The notes under the pieces: generated by a model
What the model was told of the DNA's origin: nothing
Seen by the model: the letters and a program-made list of their open reading frames with translations, nothing else
Databases searched by the model: none
Shown here: positions 35,135 to 46,502 of the stretch, in pieces
Layout: each line of letters begins with the position of its first letter
Position numbering within the stretch: position 1 is the stretch's first letter
Assembly (NCBI GenBank): GCA_003550325.1
Contig: QKWP01000631.1
Location: forward strand, 104,557-168,556
Direction of reading: 5' to 3'
DNA from: Gigaspora rosea
Taxonomy: Eukaryota > Glomeromycota > Glomeromycetes > Diversisporales > Gigasporaceae
Length of the DNA stretch: 64,000 nucleotides
Translations under genes and position numbers: made by a program

Positions 35135-37289
35135 AAAAAAATTAATAAAAAAAATCAAATTTTTTCTAAATAAGAGTTTTTTTAACTTTAGATTTAAATA
35201 TTTTGTTAGTTACTGTAACTTATTAAATTTAATAAATTTTTTTAATTAATTCTAAAAAATTCTAAAATTAAAGATAAAATATACTATTTTAAAATTGGGA
35301 TTATTAAATTATTGTATCCTGTATTATGATGCACCTCTGATTATAGATATAAATACAATCAGTGATCATTTGATAATCCCTGCTTTTTTTTTTGTACTGT
35401 GCATTGCTTTTTTTTGTTTTGTGTACCAGATAATTTGTTCAGATAGTTTGTTCATTTTGTTGCTTGGTGTCATTGCTTTGGTGTCATTGCTTTGTTGTCG
35501 GCGTCTTGGTGTCGTTGTCTTGGTGTGTCATTGTCTTGGTGCTATCGCTGTGGATCCATCATTTAGGTGCTGTTGTGTTTTTGTTATTTGCTTTTCTGCT
35601 TGCTTACCTACTCACTTTGCTTTGTTTTGCTTGTCTTGCCATTTGCTTTATGCTAATTGCTTGTTACTCATTTGTTTTGCTGCTTTATGCTGATTGCACC
35701 ATAGTTTTAGTGTCATTGCCTTGTGAATTGTACTTTGTTTGTTGCTAGCATGATTTTATTGACTTATCATGCGTATATAGTATCATTGTTAAACATTAGT
35801 TGAAGTTAGATTAGATTTAGGGTTAAGTTGAGTTGTTTTGGTTAGCAGTTAGGTTAGGTTAATTATTTTGGTTAGAGGTTAGGGTTAGGTTAGTGTAGTT
35901 ATTTTAGTTAGTAGTTAGGGTTAGAGTAGTTTTTTAAAGTTAGAGTTTTTTGGGTATTCTAGATTTGTTGGTTAAATTAGTTTGGATTGGAGTAGTTTTA
36001 GGGCTTCTTGGATTTTTGGTGCATATTATTTCATTTTTTCATTGGTTTGTTTTTTGGTTTATGGCTATTACTAACACTTTTTTTTCTGATTTATTAAGAG
36101 CTTTATGAACTTTTTGTTTCTTCGTTCCGGTTAGTGAATGTATTTTTGAAGTATAATGGGCATATTATTTTATTTTTTTGTTGTTTTTATTTTCTAGCAT
36201 GTAAAACATTTACTAACGCTTTTTTTTTTTCTTTATAATGGCTTTTTTAAGGTGCATAATTTCTTTATTTCCTTAATGGACATATTGTGAAGTATAATTT
36301 TTGCTTTGTCATGTAGATTTTTTCTTTGAGTTACTTCATCTTTCACTTCTCCGGGTGGTTTTCGCTTGTTTTTTGAATAAATACATCATTGGTGCGAACT
36401 TGCTGTTGTGGCTCTATAGTGTTGTAGGTTTATGGCTTAGTCACTTTGTTGCTCATTACCAGTGATGAATTCGTTATTAGATTCCCTTCAGTAGTGGATT
36501 TTGACATATTTCGTGGATTCGTTAGTTAGGGTTAGGGTGAGTTTCAGAATATAACAGTTGGCTTTAGGGTTTTTTAGTAAAAGTTAAGAGTTGTTTGGAT
36601 TATTGTTTATGTAATGAGTGTTATATTAGAGTATATTGTTTTTTAATTGTTTAAAAGCAACAATGTTCAAATTATTCATTACGTGTGATAATCTATATAA
36701 TAAAAAACTTTTAAATGATTACATAAGTACGTATATCAATATAGTTTAATAAATTAAAATTGAAAAATAATATGATATTGTTGCATACATCAATCATGCT
36801 GATCACATGATACAAGAGGTGCACTATAATGCAGGTGCACTATTTTTTAAAACTCTTTAAAATTATATAAACTTGATAGTAAATTTTTTTTATATTTAAT
36901 TTTATGAAAACCAAAAAAAGTTAATAAAACAAATTTTTTTTGATTCTAATAATAGTTAAGTAGTAAATTATTTTTAAAGGGAATAAAAAATAATAAACCT
37001 AGCTATAAACCTTATAATAAACAAAATCAAAAATTCATATGTTTTTTTATAGTATAGAAATCTGGCTTGCTTACATATAAAGGTATTTTTTTTATTAAAT
37101 TACTCTTTTATATTGTCTAATTAAAAGTTGCAGAACTAATTTTTGTAATTTTAATAGTAGTAAAATCACTAAAATTGGCTTAATAGATCATAAGATATAA
37201 GTATTTTTCAATTAGTTACTATATAAAAATTAAAGCACATGAAATTCCACTTACTATATAAAGTAACTAGTCATATGCCCACTGATTTT
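35135..37289. other. G+T-biased region with telomere-like words, no supported gene
   Basis: 35300-36560 is strongly G/T-rich (GGTGTCATTGCTTTGGTGTC). It is the complement in style of the A+C-biased interiors at 1680-2400, 26620-27560 and 34090-34830. GGTTAGGGTTAGG words occur at 35810-35930 and 36520. Frames 35295-35693 and 35464-35748 overlap in this biased DNA and have no family features. 36790-36850 has AGGTGCACTATAATGCAGG, like the tips of the 29299 MITE. Confidence 0.55.
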
Positions 37290-37545
37290 TACTATAAAAT
37301 TTATACCCTTTAACTGTGAATCACCCTTTAAATTATTAAAATTGGATAAAAACTTAGTAAGATATAAATTTTTAAAAATTAAATATTAAAATTTAGTAAT
37401 AAAGTTAACTTGTAAATTTATATAAACTGATCAATCTGAATTAGTGATTTTGTTTAATCCAAAATTTTTGTGCCAAACCAAAAAATTTAGTAATATATAC
37501 AAGTATATTTTTTTAAAATATAATAATATTTCGAAATTTTACTAT
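37290..37545. repeat. Inverted partner of 30240-30850
   Basis: AACTTAGTAAGATATAAATT, TTGTAAATTTATATAAACTG and ATATACAAGTATATTTTTTT, complementary and in reverse order to the left copy. Confidence 0.6.
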
Positions 37546-37740
37546 AATAAATAATTTGTTTTATTTATATTTTATAAATTTTAATAAAATTAGTTGTAAT
37601 TTAAAAAGTTTTATTAGTAAAATATATTAATTATATATATATTTTTTTTTCAGTTTCAAAGTGCCTGTTTTGAGACATATAGTTTTTTTGGTTTAATCAT
37701 TATAGACCTACTTGGACGAGAGTACAACTAGCCACATGTA

Positions 37741-39022
37741 TAGTAATATAAATCAAAAATCGATTAATCGATTAGTTGATCGAGTTGGCAACTAATTGAT
37801 TGACTATTACAAACCTGATTTTAATTGATTAACCAACTAATAGATTAATCAATTAGTCGATTTTCAACTAATGATTAATTGATTAACTAATTAATCAATT
37901 ATTCAATTAGTTGGTTAAGAGTGCTGACATTTATTAGGTAATATTTTAGGGGATGGGGGTCAAAAAAAATCTTATCTTAGTTAAATTTGATTGGCTAAAA
38001 TTCTATTTATAGATCATACCTGGTGCAGTAAAGTACATTGGACGTTTTGTAAACATTTTGGACATTTTTTCAAATTAAAATTACTTAAAATTTTATTAAG
38101 ATTATCTATTTTAATTTTTTTAAAAATAAATCCAGCATCTAAAAAAATATATAATTATATATTTATTAAATTAATTCATTAATTATTTAAGCCTTGGACA
38201 TAGGCTTGGACAGTTTTGGACAATCTTGAACATTGGACAAAAAACGTAGTATTGGACACGTCCAATGACAATACTGCCTAGGGGTGGGGTAAGCCCCTAT
38301 AGTAAATGGATATTAGGTAATGTTGGGGAGGGCCCCTGAATAGACTATAAAAAACGTTCGTCATGATAATTGACGTGATATCTACTATGTTTACTAGTAT
38401 TAAAATGTCAAAATTGTACGGTTACACTTATGTTTTTTAGGAAATTGTAGTATTAAGTGTACAACCAAAGGTGATATAAAAAAAATAATGTGATATAAAT
38501 GTATTTAGAGGTCCTTGTTGCGGATGATGCTGAAATCAGATGATCCTGAAATTTCAATTTATTTTGATATAAATTTTAAGATTTTTTGAGATGTTTTTTT
38601 CGTCTTTGTCTTATAAGGCTAGGGTAAGGTTTGGGTGTAGATTTGATATTTAAAGAGTATATATGGATTTTAGCAGGGCTTATAGTTTCAAATCGAGTCC
38701 CCAAATTTCAGCATCATCTAATTTCAGCATCATCCCCGACAGATAATAAATGTCAGTGCCCTAATCGATTAGTTGTCTATATTCCAATATATGCTACTAT
38801 AAATATATATAGAGAACATACTTACAGTACAGTACATATCAGATATTTAGCTAATCGATTAGTCAATTAATCAACTAATCTACCAATCAATTAACTGATT
38901 AATCAATTAATCAATTAATTGATTAATCAATTAGTTGATTAGTTAAACATAATCAACTATTAATCGATGTTTTAAAAATGTTCAACTAATCGATTATGAT
39001 TTTTTGTTTGATTTTAACACTA
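37741..39022. mobile_element. hAT-like element with ATCGATTAATCGATTAG arrays
   Basis: TIR TAGTAATATAAATCAAAAAT / TAGTGTTAAAATCAAACAAA. TSD cacatgta/cacacata (6 of 8). Subterminal arrays of ATCGATTAATCGATTAGTTG in both directions (37755-37910 and 38850-39000). Same family as 51256-51660. Holds 37919-38761. Confidence 0.75.
37919..38761. mobile_element. Harbinger-like element, TAA TSD, with an inner MITE
   Basis: TAA at 37916-37918 and 38762-38764. TIR AGAGTGCTGACATTTATTAG / GGGCACTGACATTTATTATC. Inner MITE 38522-38736 has TIRs GGATGATGCTGAAATCAGAT and inverted GGATGATGCTGAAATTAGAT. AGGCTAGGGTAAGGTTTGGG at about 38618. The frames 37991-38182 and 38631-38870 are not genes. Confidence 0.7.
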
Positions 39023-39272
39023 CACACATACATATTTGGTATCTAATTTAAGTGGTCCGCTCGCAGGTTCTACACTAGCTGCTATATCTGCAACCCAACT
39101 ATGAGAATTGTCTATTTAAACCCTCTGATCTTTCGAGTATTTGCATTACTTATGTGGTCAGTTCAGACCAGTATTGGAAATCTGGTTTGAAATTTATGTT
39201 CTTATAAGAACATGTTTATTTAATTTAATGTTTTCAAAAATTTTTTTATGTTTTCAATTAGAAAAAAAATTT

Positions 39273-39273
39273 T

Positions 39274-39306
<33 letters not shown>

Positions 39307-39372
39307 TTCTTTTTCTTTCTTTCTTTCTTTCTTTCTCTTTTTTCTCTCTTTTTCTCTTTTTCTCATTCTTTC
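39273..39372 (+). repeat. (CTTT)n/(CT)n microsatellite
   Basis: About 100 bases of CTTT, CTCTTT and CT units. The frames 39141-39461 and 39248-39523 are Phe/Ser-Leu translations of this run. Confidence 0.9.
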
Positions 39373-39472
39373 TCACTCTATCCCACTCTTTTTTTACTCT
39401 TATTTTTTTTTCTTATTCTCATTCTCATATTTATACTTTTATACTTTTAGTTATTTTTTAATTTTTATTTTT

Positions 39473-39805
39473 GAATTTTTGATTTTTTTGCATATGCGAT
39501 ACACCGCACCCTATAAGATTTAGTATAATGTAAAATCAAAACAAAAATTAATTAGTTAGTTTAAGGTTAGGGTAAGGGATAGAGTTAGAGTAGGGCAATT
39601 TAGCAAAGAGATGCTAACCCAAAATTTCGAGAGGAATTTTTTTTGTTAGTGCATGAGAGATGATTTGATAGGCAAAATTTCGTGCTATAGCCAATTTTTG
39701 AAAAAAAATGTAATCGCTTCGATTTCACGTTACACCTGATCCTGCATTCTAATTGGTTGATCAAGGGTGGCAGTACATCGCTATGGCGGTAAATTATAAA
39801 CCCCT
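39473..39805. mobile_element. MITE M1 copy 2 (8-bp TSD TTATTTTT)
   Basis: TTATTTTT at 39465-39472 and 39806-39813. Inverted copy of 3821-4173, with module A and GGTTAGGGTAAGGG between the same tips. Confidence 0.85.
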
Positions 39806-40827
39806 TTATTTTTAATTAATATATTTAAAAATTATTAATAAAAAATATAATTTATTTAACAAACTATATAAATAAAGTTAAGTTATTCATAATAATAAGA
39901 TTATAACTTCATATGTATATTTTTTTAAAATTAATATTTTAGGTTTTTTGTATATTTTAGAGATGTTATTGGCTTGGCTTAGTTTATATATTTAAGCTAT
40001 TAACATCTCTCAAATGTTTAAATAAATAAGTAAATATAATATACTATTCCTTTTTAATAAATTTATAGATTTAGAAAATTTCTCACTATAAAATTTTAAG
40101 ATATAGTACTAAAGTTTAAAATTATAATAACTAAAGATTTGTTAAGTAATTTTCTTATAAAAATTATCATCATAGTGAGTTTAGCTCTCTAAAATTTAAG
40201 ATATTATATGTATATCAAAGTTTATATAATAAGGGCTATATTGCACCAAACTAGAAATAGATAAACCAATAAACTATATTATCTAAAATTTTTTATAATT
40301 CAAGAACAACTAAATTGGTCTCTATTTCAACTAACTAACAATTAAATATTTATGAGCTTAATTATTTTTAAACTGCTATATTAATAAAAATAATTTTTTA
40401 TTATTTTATATAGTTATATAGAGAACATATTTTTTAAACTTAATGTTTTCAAAAAAAATTTAATAGAAAACATCTTAAATTTTGTAAATTTTCTCAGATC
40501 AAAAGTGATGTTCTCATGAGAACATGAGAACATAAGATTTCCAATACTGGTCCAGACACCTGGGTCTCTTTTTCTATTATCTCTTAGGACTCTTTCTCAC
40601 ACTCGAAGGTATAATCCAGCTTATCCTCAACAAGAAACTTGGTAGAGCGGTACCTGTTCCACCAGGTATTCACCTACACTTTGGTAACTTATGTATTCAC
40701 CAAAGCGAACAACTTGTAATCAAAGGGATACCCTGCAACCACTACCATTACCTACTTTTGCTCTTATAAGGTTTGCTCTGATCCTAGTATTCACTATCCC
40801 CTTCCTACTGGTTCTTCCTTGGTATAT

Positions 40828-41008
40828 CAGGACCCCGAAATATATATAGATAGGTCAGGTATAAGTTTGCTTATTTTTGAGGTTTTTTATGCAGATCTTT
40901 TCTATTTATAGTAATTTTTTGCTTATTTTTGTAGTTTTTCTGCAGATCTTTTCTTTTTTAGTAACTCTATAATTAACCTGACCTATCTATGTATATTTCG
41001 GGGTCCTG
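40828..41008. mobile_element. 181-bp MITE, TIR CAGGACCCCGAAATATA
   Basis: CAGGACCCCGAAATATATAT and inverted CAGGACCCCGAAATATACAT, then AGATAGGTCAGGT. Flanked by tatat on both sides. Two GCAGATCTTTTCT units inside. Confidence 0.8.
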
Positions 41009-41254
41009 TATATCCCAGACTTCCAATTCAGTTGGCCCAAAAGAGTCGATCTACCTGGCATTAGGTACCATTATAGTTTTTCTCGCTCTGGTACCTATTT
41101 CTATAGCATAAATCCTTTTCCTTCGGTACATCTCCGGTAGCCAAGTTGGTAAATCTTGTCTCTGAGATCAACATCCGGTTCTCTGGCTCTAGTCCAATAT
41201 ATTAATTTTATATAAAAATTTTAAAATACTATAAAACTATATCAAAATAATTAT

Positions 41255-41550
41255 AATTTTAAAATTGAATAATTTTTAATCAACTGGCCCAATTTGGATA
41301 ATTAAATGTTCACCTTAATAAGTTGAATCTAACAAGTCTAAAATTATAAAAATCCAATTACAGAATTCTAAAATTGCTAAAGTGTTTATTAATTTTAAAA
41401 TTATAAAAAACTTTAGCAATTTTAAAACTCTGTAATTGGATTTTTATAATTTTAAGCTTGTTAGATTTGTCTTATTAAGGTAAACATTTTGATAGTTGAA
41501 TTATTTAAATCAGACCAGTAAATCAAAAGTTATTTAATATTAAAAATTAT
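41255..41550. repeat. Foldback repeat formed of two inverted module B copies
   Basis: AATCCAATTACAGAATTCTA / TTTAAAACTCTGTAATTGGA and CAACTGGCCCAATTTGGATA / ATTTAAATCAGACCAGTA pair around about 41400. Confidence 0.75.
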
Positions 41551-41555
41551 ATATA

Positions 41556-42225
41556 TGGGCTCTCAAAAGTAGAAACCAGACAATTTGGCAGATCACAAGT
41601 TTTGAGAAAATCAGCAAAAACTATTTTGTTATACAATCTAAAAATAGTATATTCATGATTAACAAACCTGTTTAAACGGAATTATTAGATCTGTAAACCT
41701 GTAAATTGGTTTTAAAATTTTAGTAAATCTATTTTTAGATTATAGTATCAAAAGCTTTTAACTATTGTATCACAAAAATTTATTAAGTGATTAGACTTTC
41801 ATTATTAAATAAAAAAGTTTGGGTTTAAATTTTAGGAAAAAACTATTTGTATACTATGTATGTACATGGGTACTAATTAATTGATTTGCAAAATCTGCGT
41901 AAAATATAAATTATAGACCAAAATTAAACCCAATTTAAGATTAGAGTTAGGGTCAGCTTTGGGATTTGAAGGGATTATAGTTTATATAAAATTTTGCAAG
42001 GAATTTTTTTTGTTAGAGCCTGAAGAGTGATTTCATAAGCAAAATTTTAAGTTTTATATGTACCTGTGTTAAGTTGTCATATGTAACTGTGTTAAGTTAT
42101 CATATGTACCTGTGTTTATATACTAGTGTACAAATAGTAATTGCCTAAATTTTATATCTAATTAATCAAATGTGTTAATTTTCAAAAAATTGTCAAATTG
42201 TCTGGTTTCTACTTTTGAGGACCCA
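41556..42225. mobile_element. Element with TA target, TIR TGGGYYCTCAAAAGTAGAAA
   Basis: TGGGCTCTCAAAAGTAGAAA / TGGGTCCTCAAAAGTAGAAA, then CCAGACAATTTG. TA on both sides. Contains module A reversed (41935-42060) and a repeated GTTAAGTTRTCATATGTAMC. Confidence 0.8.
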
Positions 42226-42704
42226 TATTTATAGATGGGGATGAAATTACTCTTTATAATAAGGTTTTTTTGTTAAAATTACTTGATAGTGAAATTGATG
42301 AAATTAGTTTTTTAATATTAAAAATTAATTTAAGGGAATTGCTATTTCCACCATGGCAAATTGCTATTTCCACTATAGTTATACAAGTTTTACTATTTTT
42401 AGAATTCAAAATAATATATGCACTTATATTATACAAAGGCCTGGTGCATTGTTTTTGCAAAAATAATTTTTGGTTACACACTGCTAATATTATGTAATGG
42501 TACACAAGTCTAATTTTGGTAACCTAACCCTGGGTCAGCCGGCATTAAGCTTAATGCTAGTGGGCACTATTATAATAATGCCCCAGTGGGGTTAGACATA
42601 ATTTCAGCCTATCCTAATACTAAATACATCCAATCACAGTACATATATGGGTTACACAACATATGCATCTAGTATATGTACTGTAATTGGATGTTGCTTC
42701 GAAC

Positions 42705-45700
42705 TAGTGTTCCTCAAACCCGAACCGAAGACCCGAACCCAACCCGGACCCGGCCTTGCGGGCCGGGTCGAACCTGATTTTTTGAACCTGACCGGGTTCG
42801 GGTTATAAGAGAGACCCGGCCTGATAGAACCGGTTTATAAAGAAAATTATTTTTTTTCTTATGACGACTAACCGTTTAACGGTAGAATTTCATAAGGCAA
42901 AATTTTTTTTACTACATAAATTGCACAAGGAAAAAGTTTTTATAGCATGCACAATTGCATATTTGATTACTTTACTTTTTTTTTTTTTTTTACACGAATT
43001 GGCATACTATGTTACTGACTTTTATAAAAGCCAAAGTGGTTTTTTTTTCCCTATTACATTGTCTTCCGTTTTTCATAAATAAAGACAACATTATGTCGAG
43101 CTCAAGTGCGATGCCATATGATGGCATTTATGAAGTAACTTGTGATGAACTATATGGTGAACCTTATGCTGAATTTTATGACAACCTTACAACGAACCTC
43201 CCAATGAACCTCACGACGAACTTTATAATGACAATGCTACTCAGGAGCCAACAAATACGACCAGTTCAGATGAATTTGGGGATAATGAATCATTAACTTC
43301 TTCAATTGAAACTAACGCAACTAATAAATAATTTATTTAAAACTTAATACTGTATTAACTTTATACTATATAGTAATACTAATGTATTTATTTTATAGGT
43401 CGTTTGTATGGAACCATTTTAAGAAAAAAAAAATTAAAGATAAAAAAGGATTAATTGTATTGACAGCAGTATGTGATCATTGTGGTAATGGTTTAAAAAT
43501 CCGTAAAGATGGATCAACTTCAAGCTTCCGAAAACATCTCATTCGTCTACATAAAAACAAGGTTCCAGAATTAAAAGGATCAAATGAACCAAATACAGAG
43601 CCACCACAAAATGTATCTGTTTTAGATATGATTAAAAGCAAAGCTGTAAGTTAAAAAAAAAAAAAGTACATACAGTATACCTGAAACGTATTATATATAA
43701 ATTGTTAGGCTACAGGTCAAGATCGTGAGCCCTTCGATTCTAAGAAATTTATCGACCTTATTAAACGATGGATTATTAAACATAACCGATCATTTCACAT
43801 AATTGAAGATGATGACCTTAGAGAAATATTCGCATATTTGGAACCTCAAGCAATAGGTATTTATTTATTTATTTTTAATTTTATTTTTTTTTAATTTTTA
43901 ACTTATTTTTTTTTTTTAGCACCATCATCAGATACAATAAAAAGGCATATATCTAGGAATTTCGAAGAAGAACGTGAACGACTTCGAAAAAAACTGCAAG
44001 AAGTTCCTGGGCGCATATCAATCACGACAGACATTTGAACAACCGATAATAATGACAAATCATTCATATCAGTTACCATACATTACCTAGATGCATTATG
44101 GTCGATAAAACATCTTTTACTCGATTTTATTCACATGGATGGGCAACATACGGGTTCTGAAATAGCTAGCACCATGGAAAACTGCCTTCGATCAATGGGA
44201 ATTATTTCTAAAATCATAGCGATTATGCTTGATAATGCAACTTCTAATGATAGATTTTTACAAGACTTTTCTAACTCTATTTCATCCGCCGGTATTCAAT
44301 TCAATGATAAGCAACAATCCGTACGATGCTTCGCTCATATCCTAAATCTTGCAGTACAAAGTATTTTTAACGACATAGGAAATGAATTAGAAATGGTTGT
44401 TACTTTATTTATTTGTTTTTTTTTTGACAAATAAATGCATTTGATAAAATTAATTTTTTTTTAGTTACGCGCTTTAATTAAAGGCATTAGAGAATCGAAG
44501 ATACGTCGTAAAAAGTTGAAAATGTTGTGTCCAATACATAATATAAGGATTTTAAAGCTAATTCTTGATGTTTCTATTTGGTAGAACTCCACCTATAAAA
44601 TGTGCGATCGTGCATTAGTATTACGAATTGTGCTAAACGCTATCTCTCGTACCGATCTGGATTTACGCCAATACATACTAACCGAGGAATATTGGAAAAA
44701 AATTGAACTTCTTGTTTCAATTTTAGTACCATTTAAGGAAGGTTAGTAACGATTTAGTCAACTTTTTTTTTTTTAAACAAAACTCTTAATATTTTGTTTA
44801 ATTTAGCAATGGTTGAGATATCAAAACAAGAATATTCAACTTTGTCAATGGTTATTCCTCTCTACTATTTGTTAGTTGAAACACTTAATGAGGCTATGAA
44901 TAAGGAAAATATTCCACAATAGCTTGTTCACAGGTGTGAGGCTGCAACCACGAAGCTTTTAGGTTATTGTCAAAAATTAAATATACTAAATGTTGCTGCA
45001 GTAATATTAGATCCATGGCTTAAACTTGGGTATTTTGAAACTCTCAAATGGCAACTACGACTTATTAATCAAATCAAGGATATGTAAGTTAGTAGTACAA
45101 ATTATGTAATAATTAAATAATATTGTTTTTTAGTATTACAAACAAATACGAAAATGATTACACACCTGTTCCTAGTCAAGATGCGGCTTATACGACCAAA
45201 GAACCATCTAATATAATGGCACGAATGTACAAGTGATTATGTGTAGAACAACAAAGTGAATTAGAAACATATTTACTAGTACCACGAACAAGTGGGAATA
45301 TTGATATTTTAGAGTGGTGGTGAAATAATGAATCGTGTTATCCAAATCCCGCAAAATTTGCTCGCGATATTCTTCCAATACCGGCAACAAGTGTTCTGAA
45401 CGAACAAATGTTCAGCATAAGTGGAAATATGGTCACTGACAAGAGAAACCGGTTGGATTGTAAAATAGTTCGAGAAGCTATGTATTTGAGATCATGGTGG
45501 AGGGAACTAAATAGCTAAATATGTAATCGAATGGATTTCTTTTAAAACTAGATAAAATTAAAAAATATTAGTAGAATAAACGAATTAATTTTTCGTATAT
45601 ACGTACGATAGAGTTTGCAACGCAAATTTTGCAATTTATAATAAAATTGAGTGCATTTTGCTTAGTTAATTGTTTTTAAATGCATTGTTTTCACGTGAGT

Positions 45701-45841
45701 AAGGTATACTTATACCGGTTCCAGGTCGGGTCGGGTATCAAATATTCGGGTCCGGGTTTATACTTGGACCCGGACCGGTTTTCCGGTCTGACTTCGGGTT
45801 TTTGCTAAAACCCGGCCCGACCCGACCCATGAGGAACACTA
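42705..45841 (+). mobile_element. Full-length 3.1-kb hAT transposon, perfect 8-bp TSD cttcgaac
   Basis: cttcgaac at 42697-42704 and 45842-45849. TIR TAGTGTTCCTCAAACCCGAA / TAGTGTTCCTCATGGGTCGG. Subterminal CCCGACCCGG/CCGGGTCGGG arrays at both ends (42718-42835, 45718-45830), much more GC-rich than the surroundings. It encodes the transposase relic 43093-45518. Confidence 0.93.
43093..45518 (+). pseudogene. hAT transposase: BED finger, RNase H-like core, C-terminal dimerisation domain; several stops
   Basis: Exons from ATG 43093 (one slip near 43182), then 43399-43645, 43709-43856, 43920-44395, 44465-44741, 44807-45083, 45134-45518, with GT-AG introns. The second exon has a BED-type finger (CDHCGN...SSFRKHLIRLH). 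The core has ITTDI* (first Asp; the expected Trp after it is TGA), IMLDNATSN (second Asp), RCFAHILNLAVQ, W*NSTYKM, and ILDPWLKLGYF. The end reads NIDILEWW*NNE, then PATSVLNEQMFSISGN, the hAT dimerisation region. In-frame stops: 44036, 44582, 44920, 45234, 45321. Most fit a single C-to-T or G-to-A change. Structure otherwise complete, so a recent loss. Confidence 0.92.
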
Positions 45842-46244
45842 CTTCGAACAATTAGTTTTTAGGGTTCCTAGATTTAGGGTTAGGGTGGGCCAGAATTATG
45901 TCTAACCCCACTAGGGGCATTATCATGATAGTGCCCACCAGCATTATGCCAGCCGACCCAGGGCTAGGTTACCAAAATTAGATTTGTGTAATGTTACATA
46001 ACATTAGCAGTGTGTAACCAAAAATTATTTTTGCAAAAACAATGCACTGAATCTTTGTATAACATAAGTGCATATATTATTTTGAATTCTAAAAATAGAA
46101 AATTTTGTATAACCATAGTAGAAATAGCAATTTTCCATGGTGGAAATAGTAGATCCCTAATTTAAATTATGTTAAAATTAATTAAAACTAAGCTAACTGC
46201 TAAATCAATACAATAATTGTTTTAGGTTTAATTTATAAACATAT

Positions 46245-46411
46245 TGAGAGTAGAGGGTATCACATGATGATCACTTGATTTGTTATTATGAAATTTTTTG
46301 GGTAGTACAAGATTTACTTGTGTAGTACAATACAGACACAATTAATATGCTATTATAAAATAATCTACTATATGATTACTATGAAAAGTAATTTTGTACC
46401 CTCTACTCTTA
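46245..46411. mobile_element. Short MITE, TIR GAGAGTAGAGGGTA
   Basis: Left GAGAGTAGAGGGTATCACAT, inverted right TAAGAGTAGAGGGTACAAAA. About 165 bp, no internal features. Confidence 0.65.
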
Positions 46412-46502
46412 AAAATGTTGAAATTATTGTTGAAATTATTGTTGAAATTTAAAAATTGAAAATGAATTTCTCCCAACTATACCCATATTATTATATATAC
46501 TA

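Larger units (their letters stand above)
39169..40549. mobile_element. hAT-like element, 8-bp TSD gttcagac/gtccagac
   Basis: TIR CAGTATTGGAAATCTGGTTT / CAGTATTGGAAATCTTATGT, then GTTCTYATRAGAACAT palindromes. Contains a CT-rich microsatellite (39273-39372) and M1 copy 2 (39473-39805). No transposase. Confidence 0.8.
37642..41200 (-). mobile_element. Retroposon copy 3, split by three insertions
   Basis: Pieces 37642-37740, 39023-39168, 40550-40827 and 41009-41200 reassemble into the family of 23746-24025 and 24325-25560 (CAACCCAACTATGAGAATTG; CTTCCAATTCAGTTGGCC). The 3' end on the minus strand is CTTTGAAACTG followed by A9. Near 41138-41195 TAGCCAAGTTGG and GGTTCTCTGGCTC look like a decayed tRNA-like A/B box pair on the plus strand. 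Confidence 0.65.
42334..46157. mobile_element. Harbinger-like long-TIR element, TAA TSD, holding the hAT element
   Basis: TAA at 42331-42333 and 46158-46160. TIR GGGAATTGCTATTTCCACCA / GGGATCTACTATTTCCACCA; arms about 300 bp (42334-42645, 45880-46157), including CCCTGGGTCAGCCGGCATTA and TTTAGGGTTAGGG (45868). Both short frames in the left arm (42254-42505) are shadows. Confidence 0.8.

Noticed and set aside
35295..35748. Two overlapping membrane-like open frames (Leu/Cys/Phe-rich)
   Set aside because: They are translations of G+T-biased repeat DNA in two frames; no family motif.
39141..39523. Long Phe/Ser/Leu frames
   Set aside because: Produced by the CTTT microsatellite.
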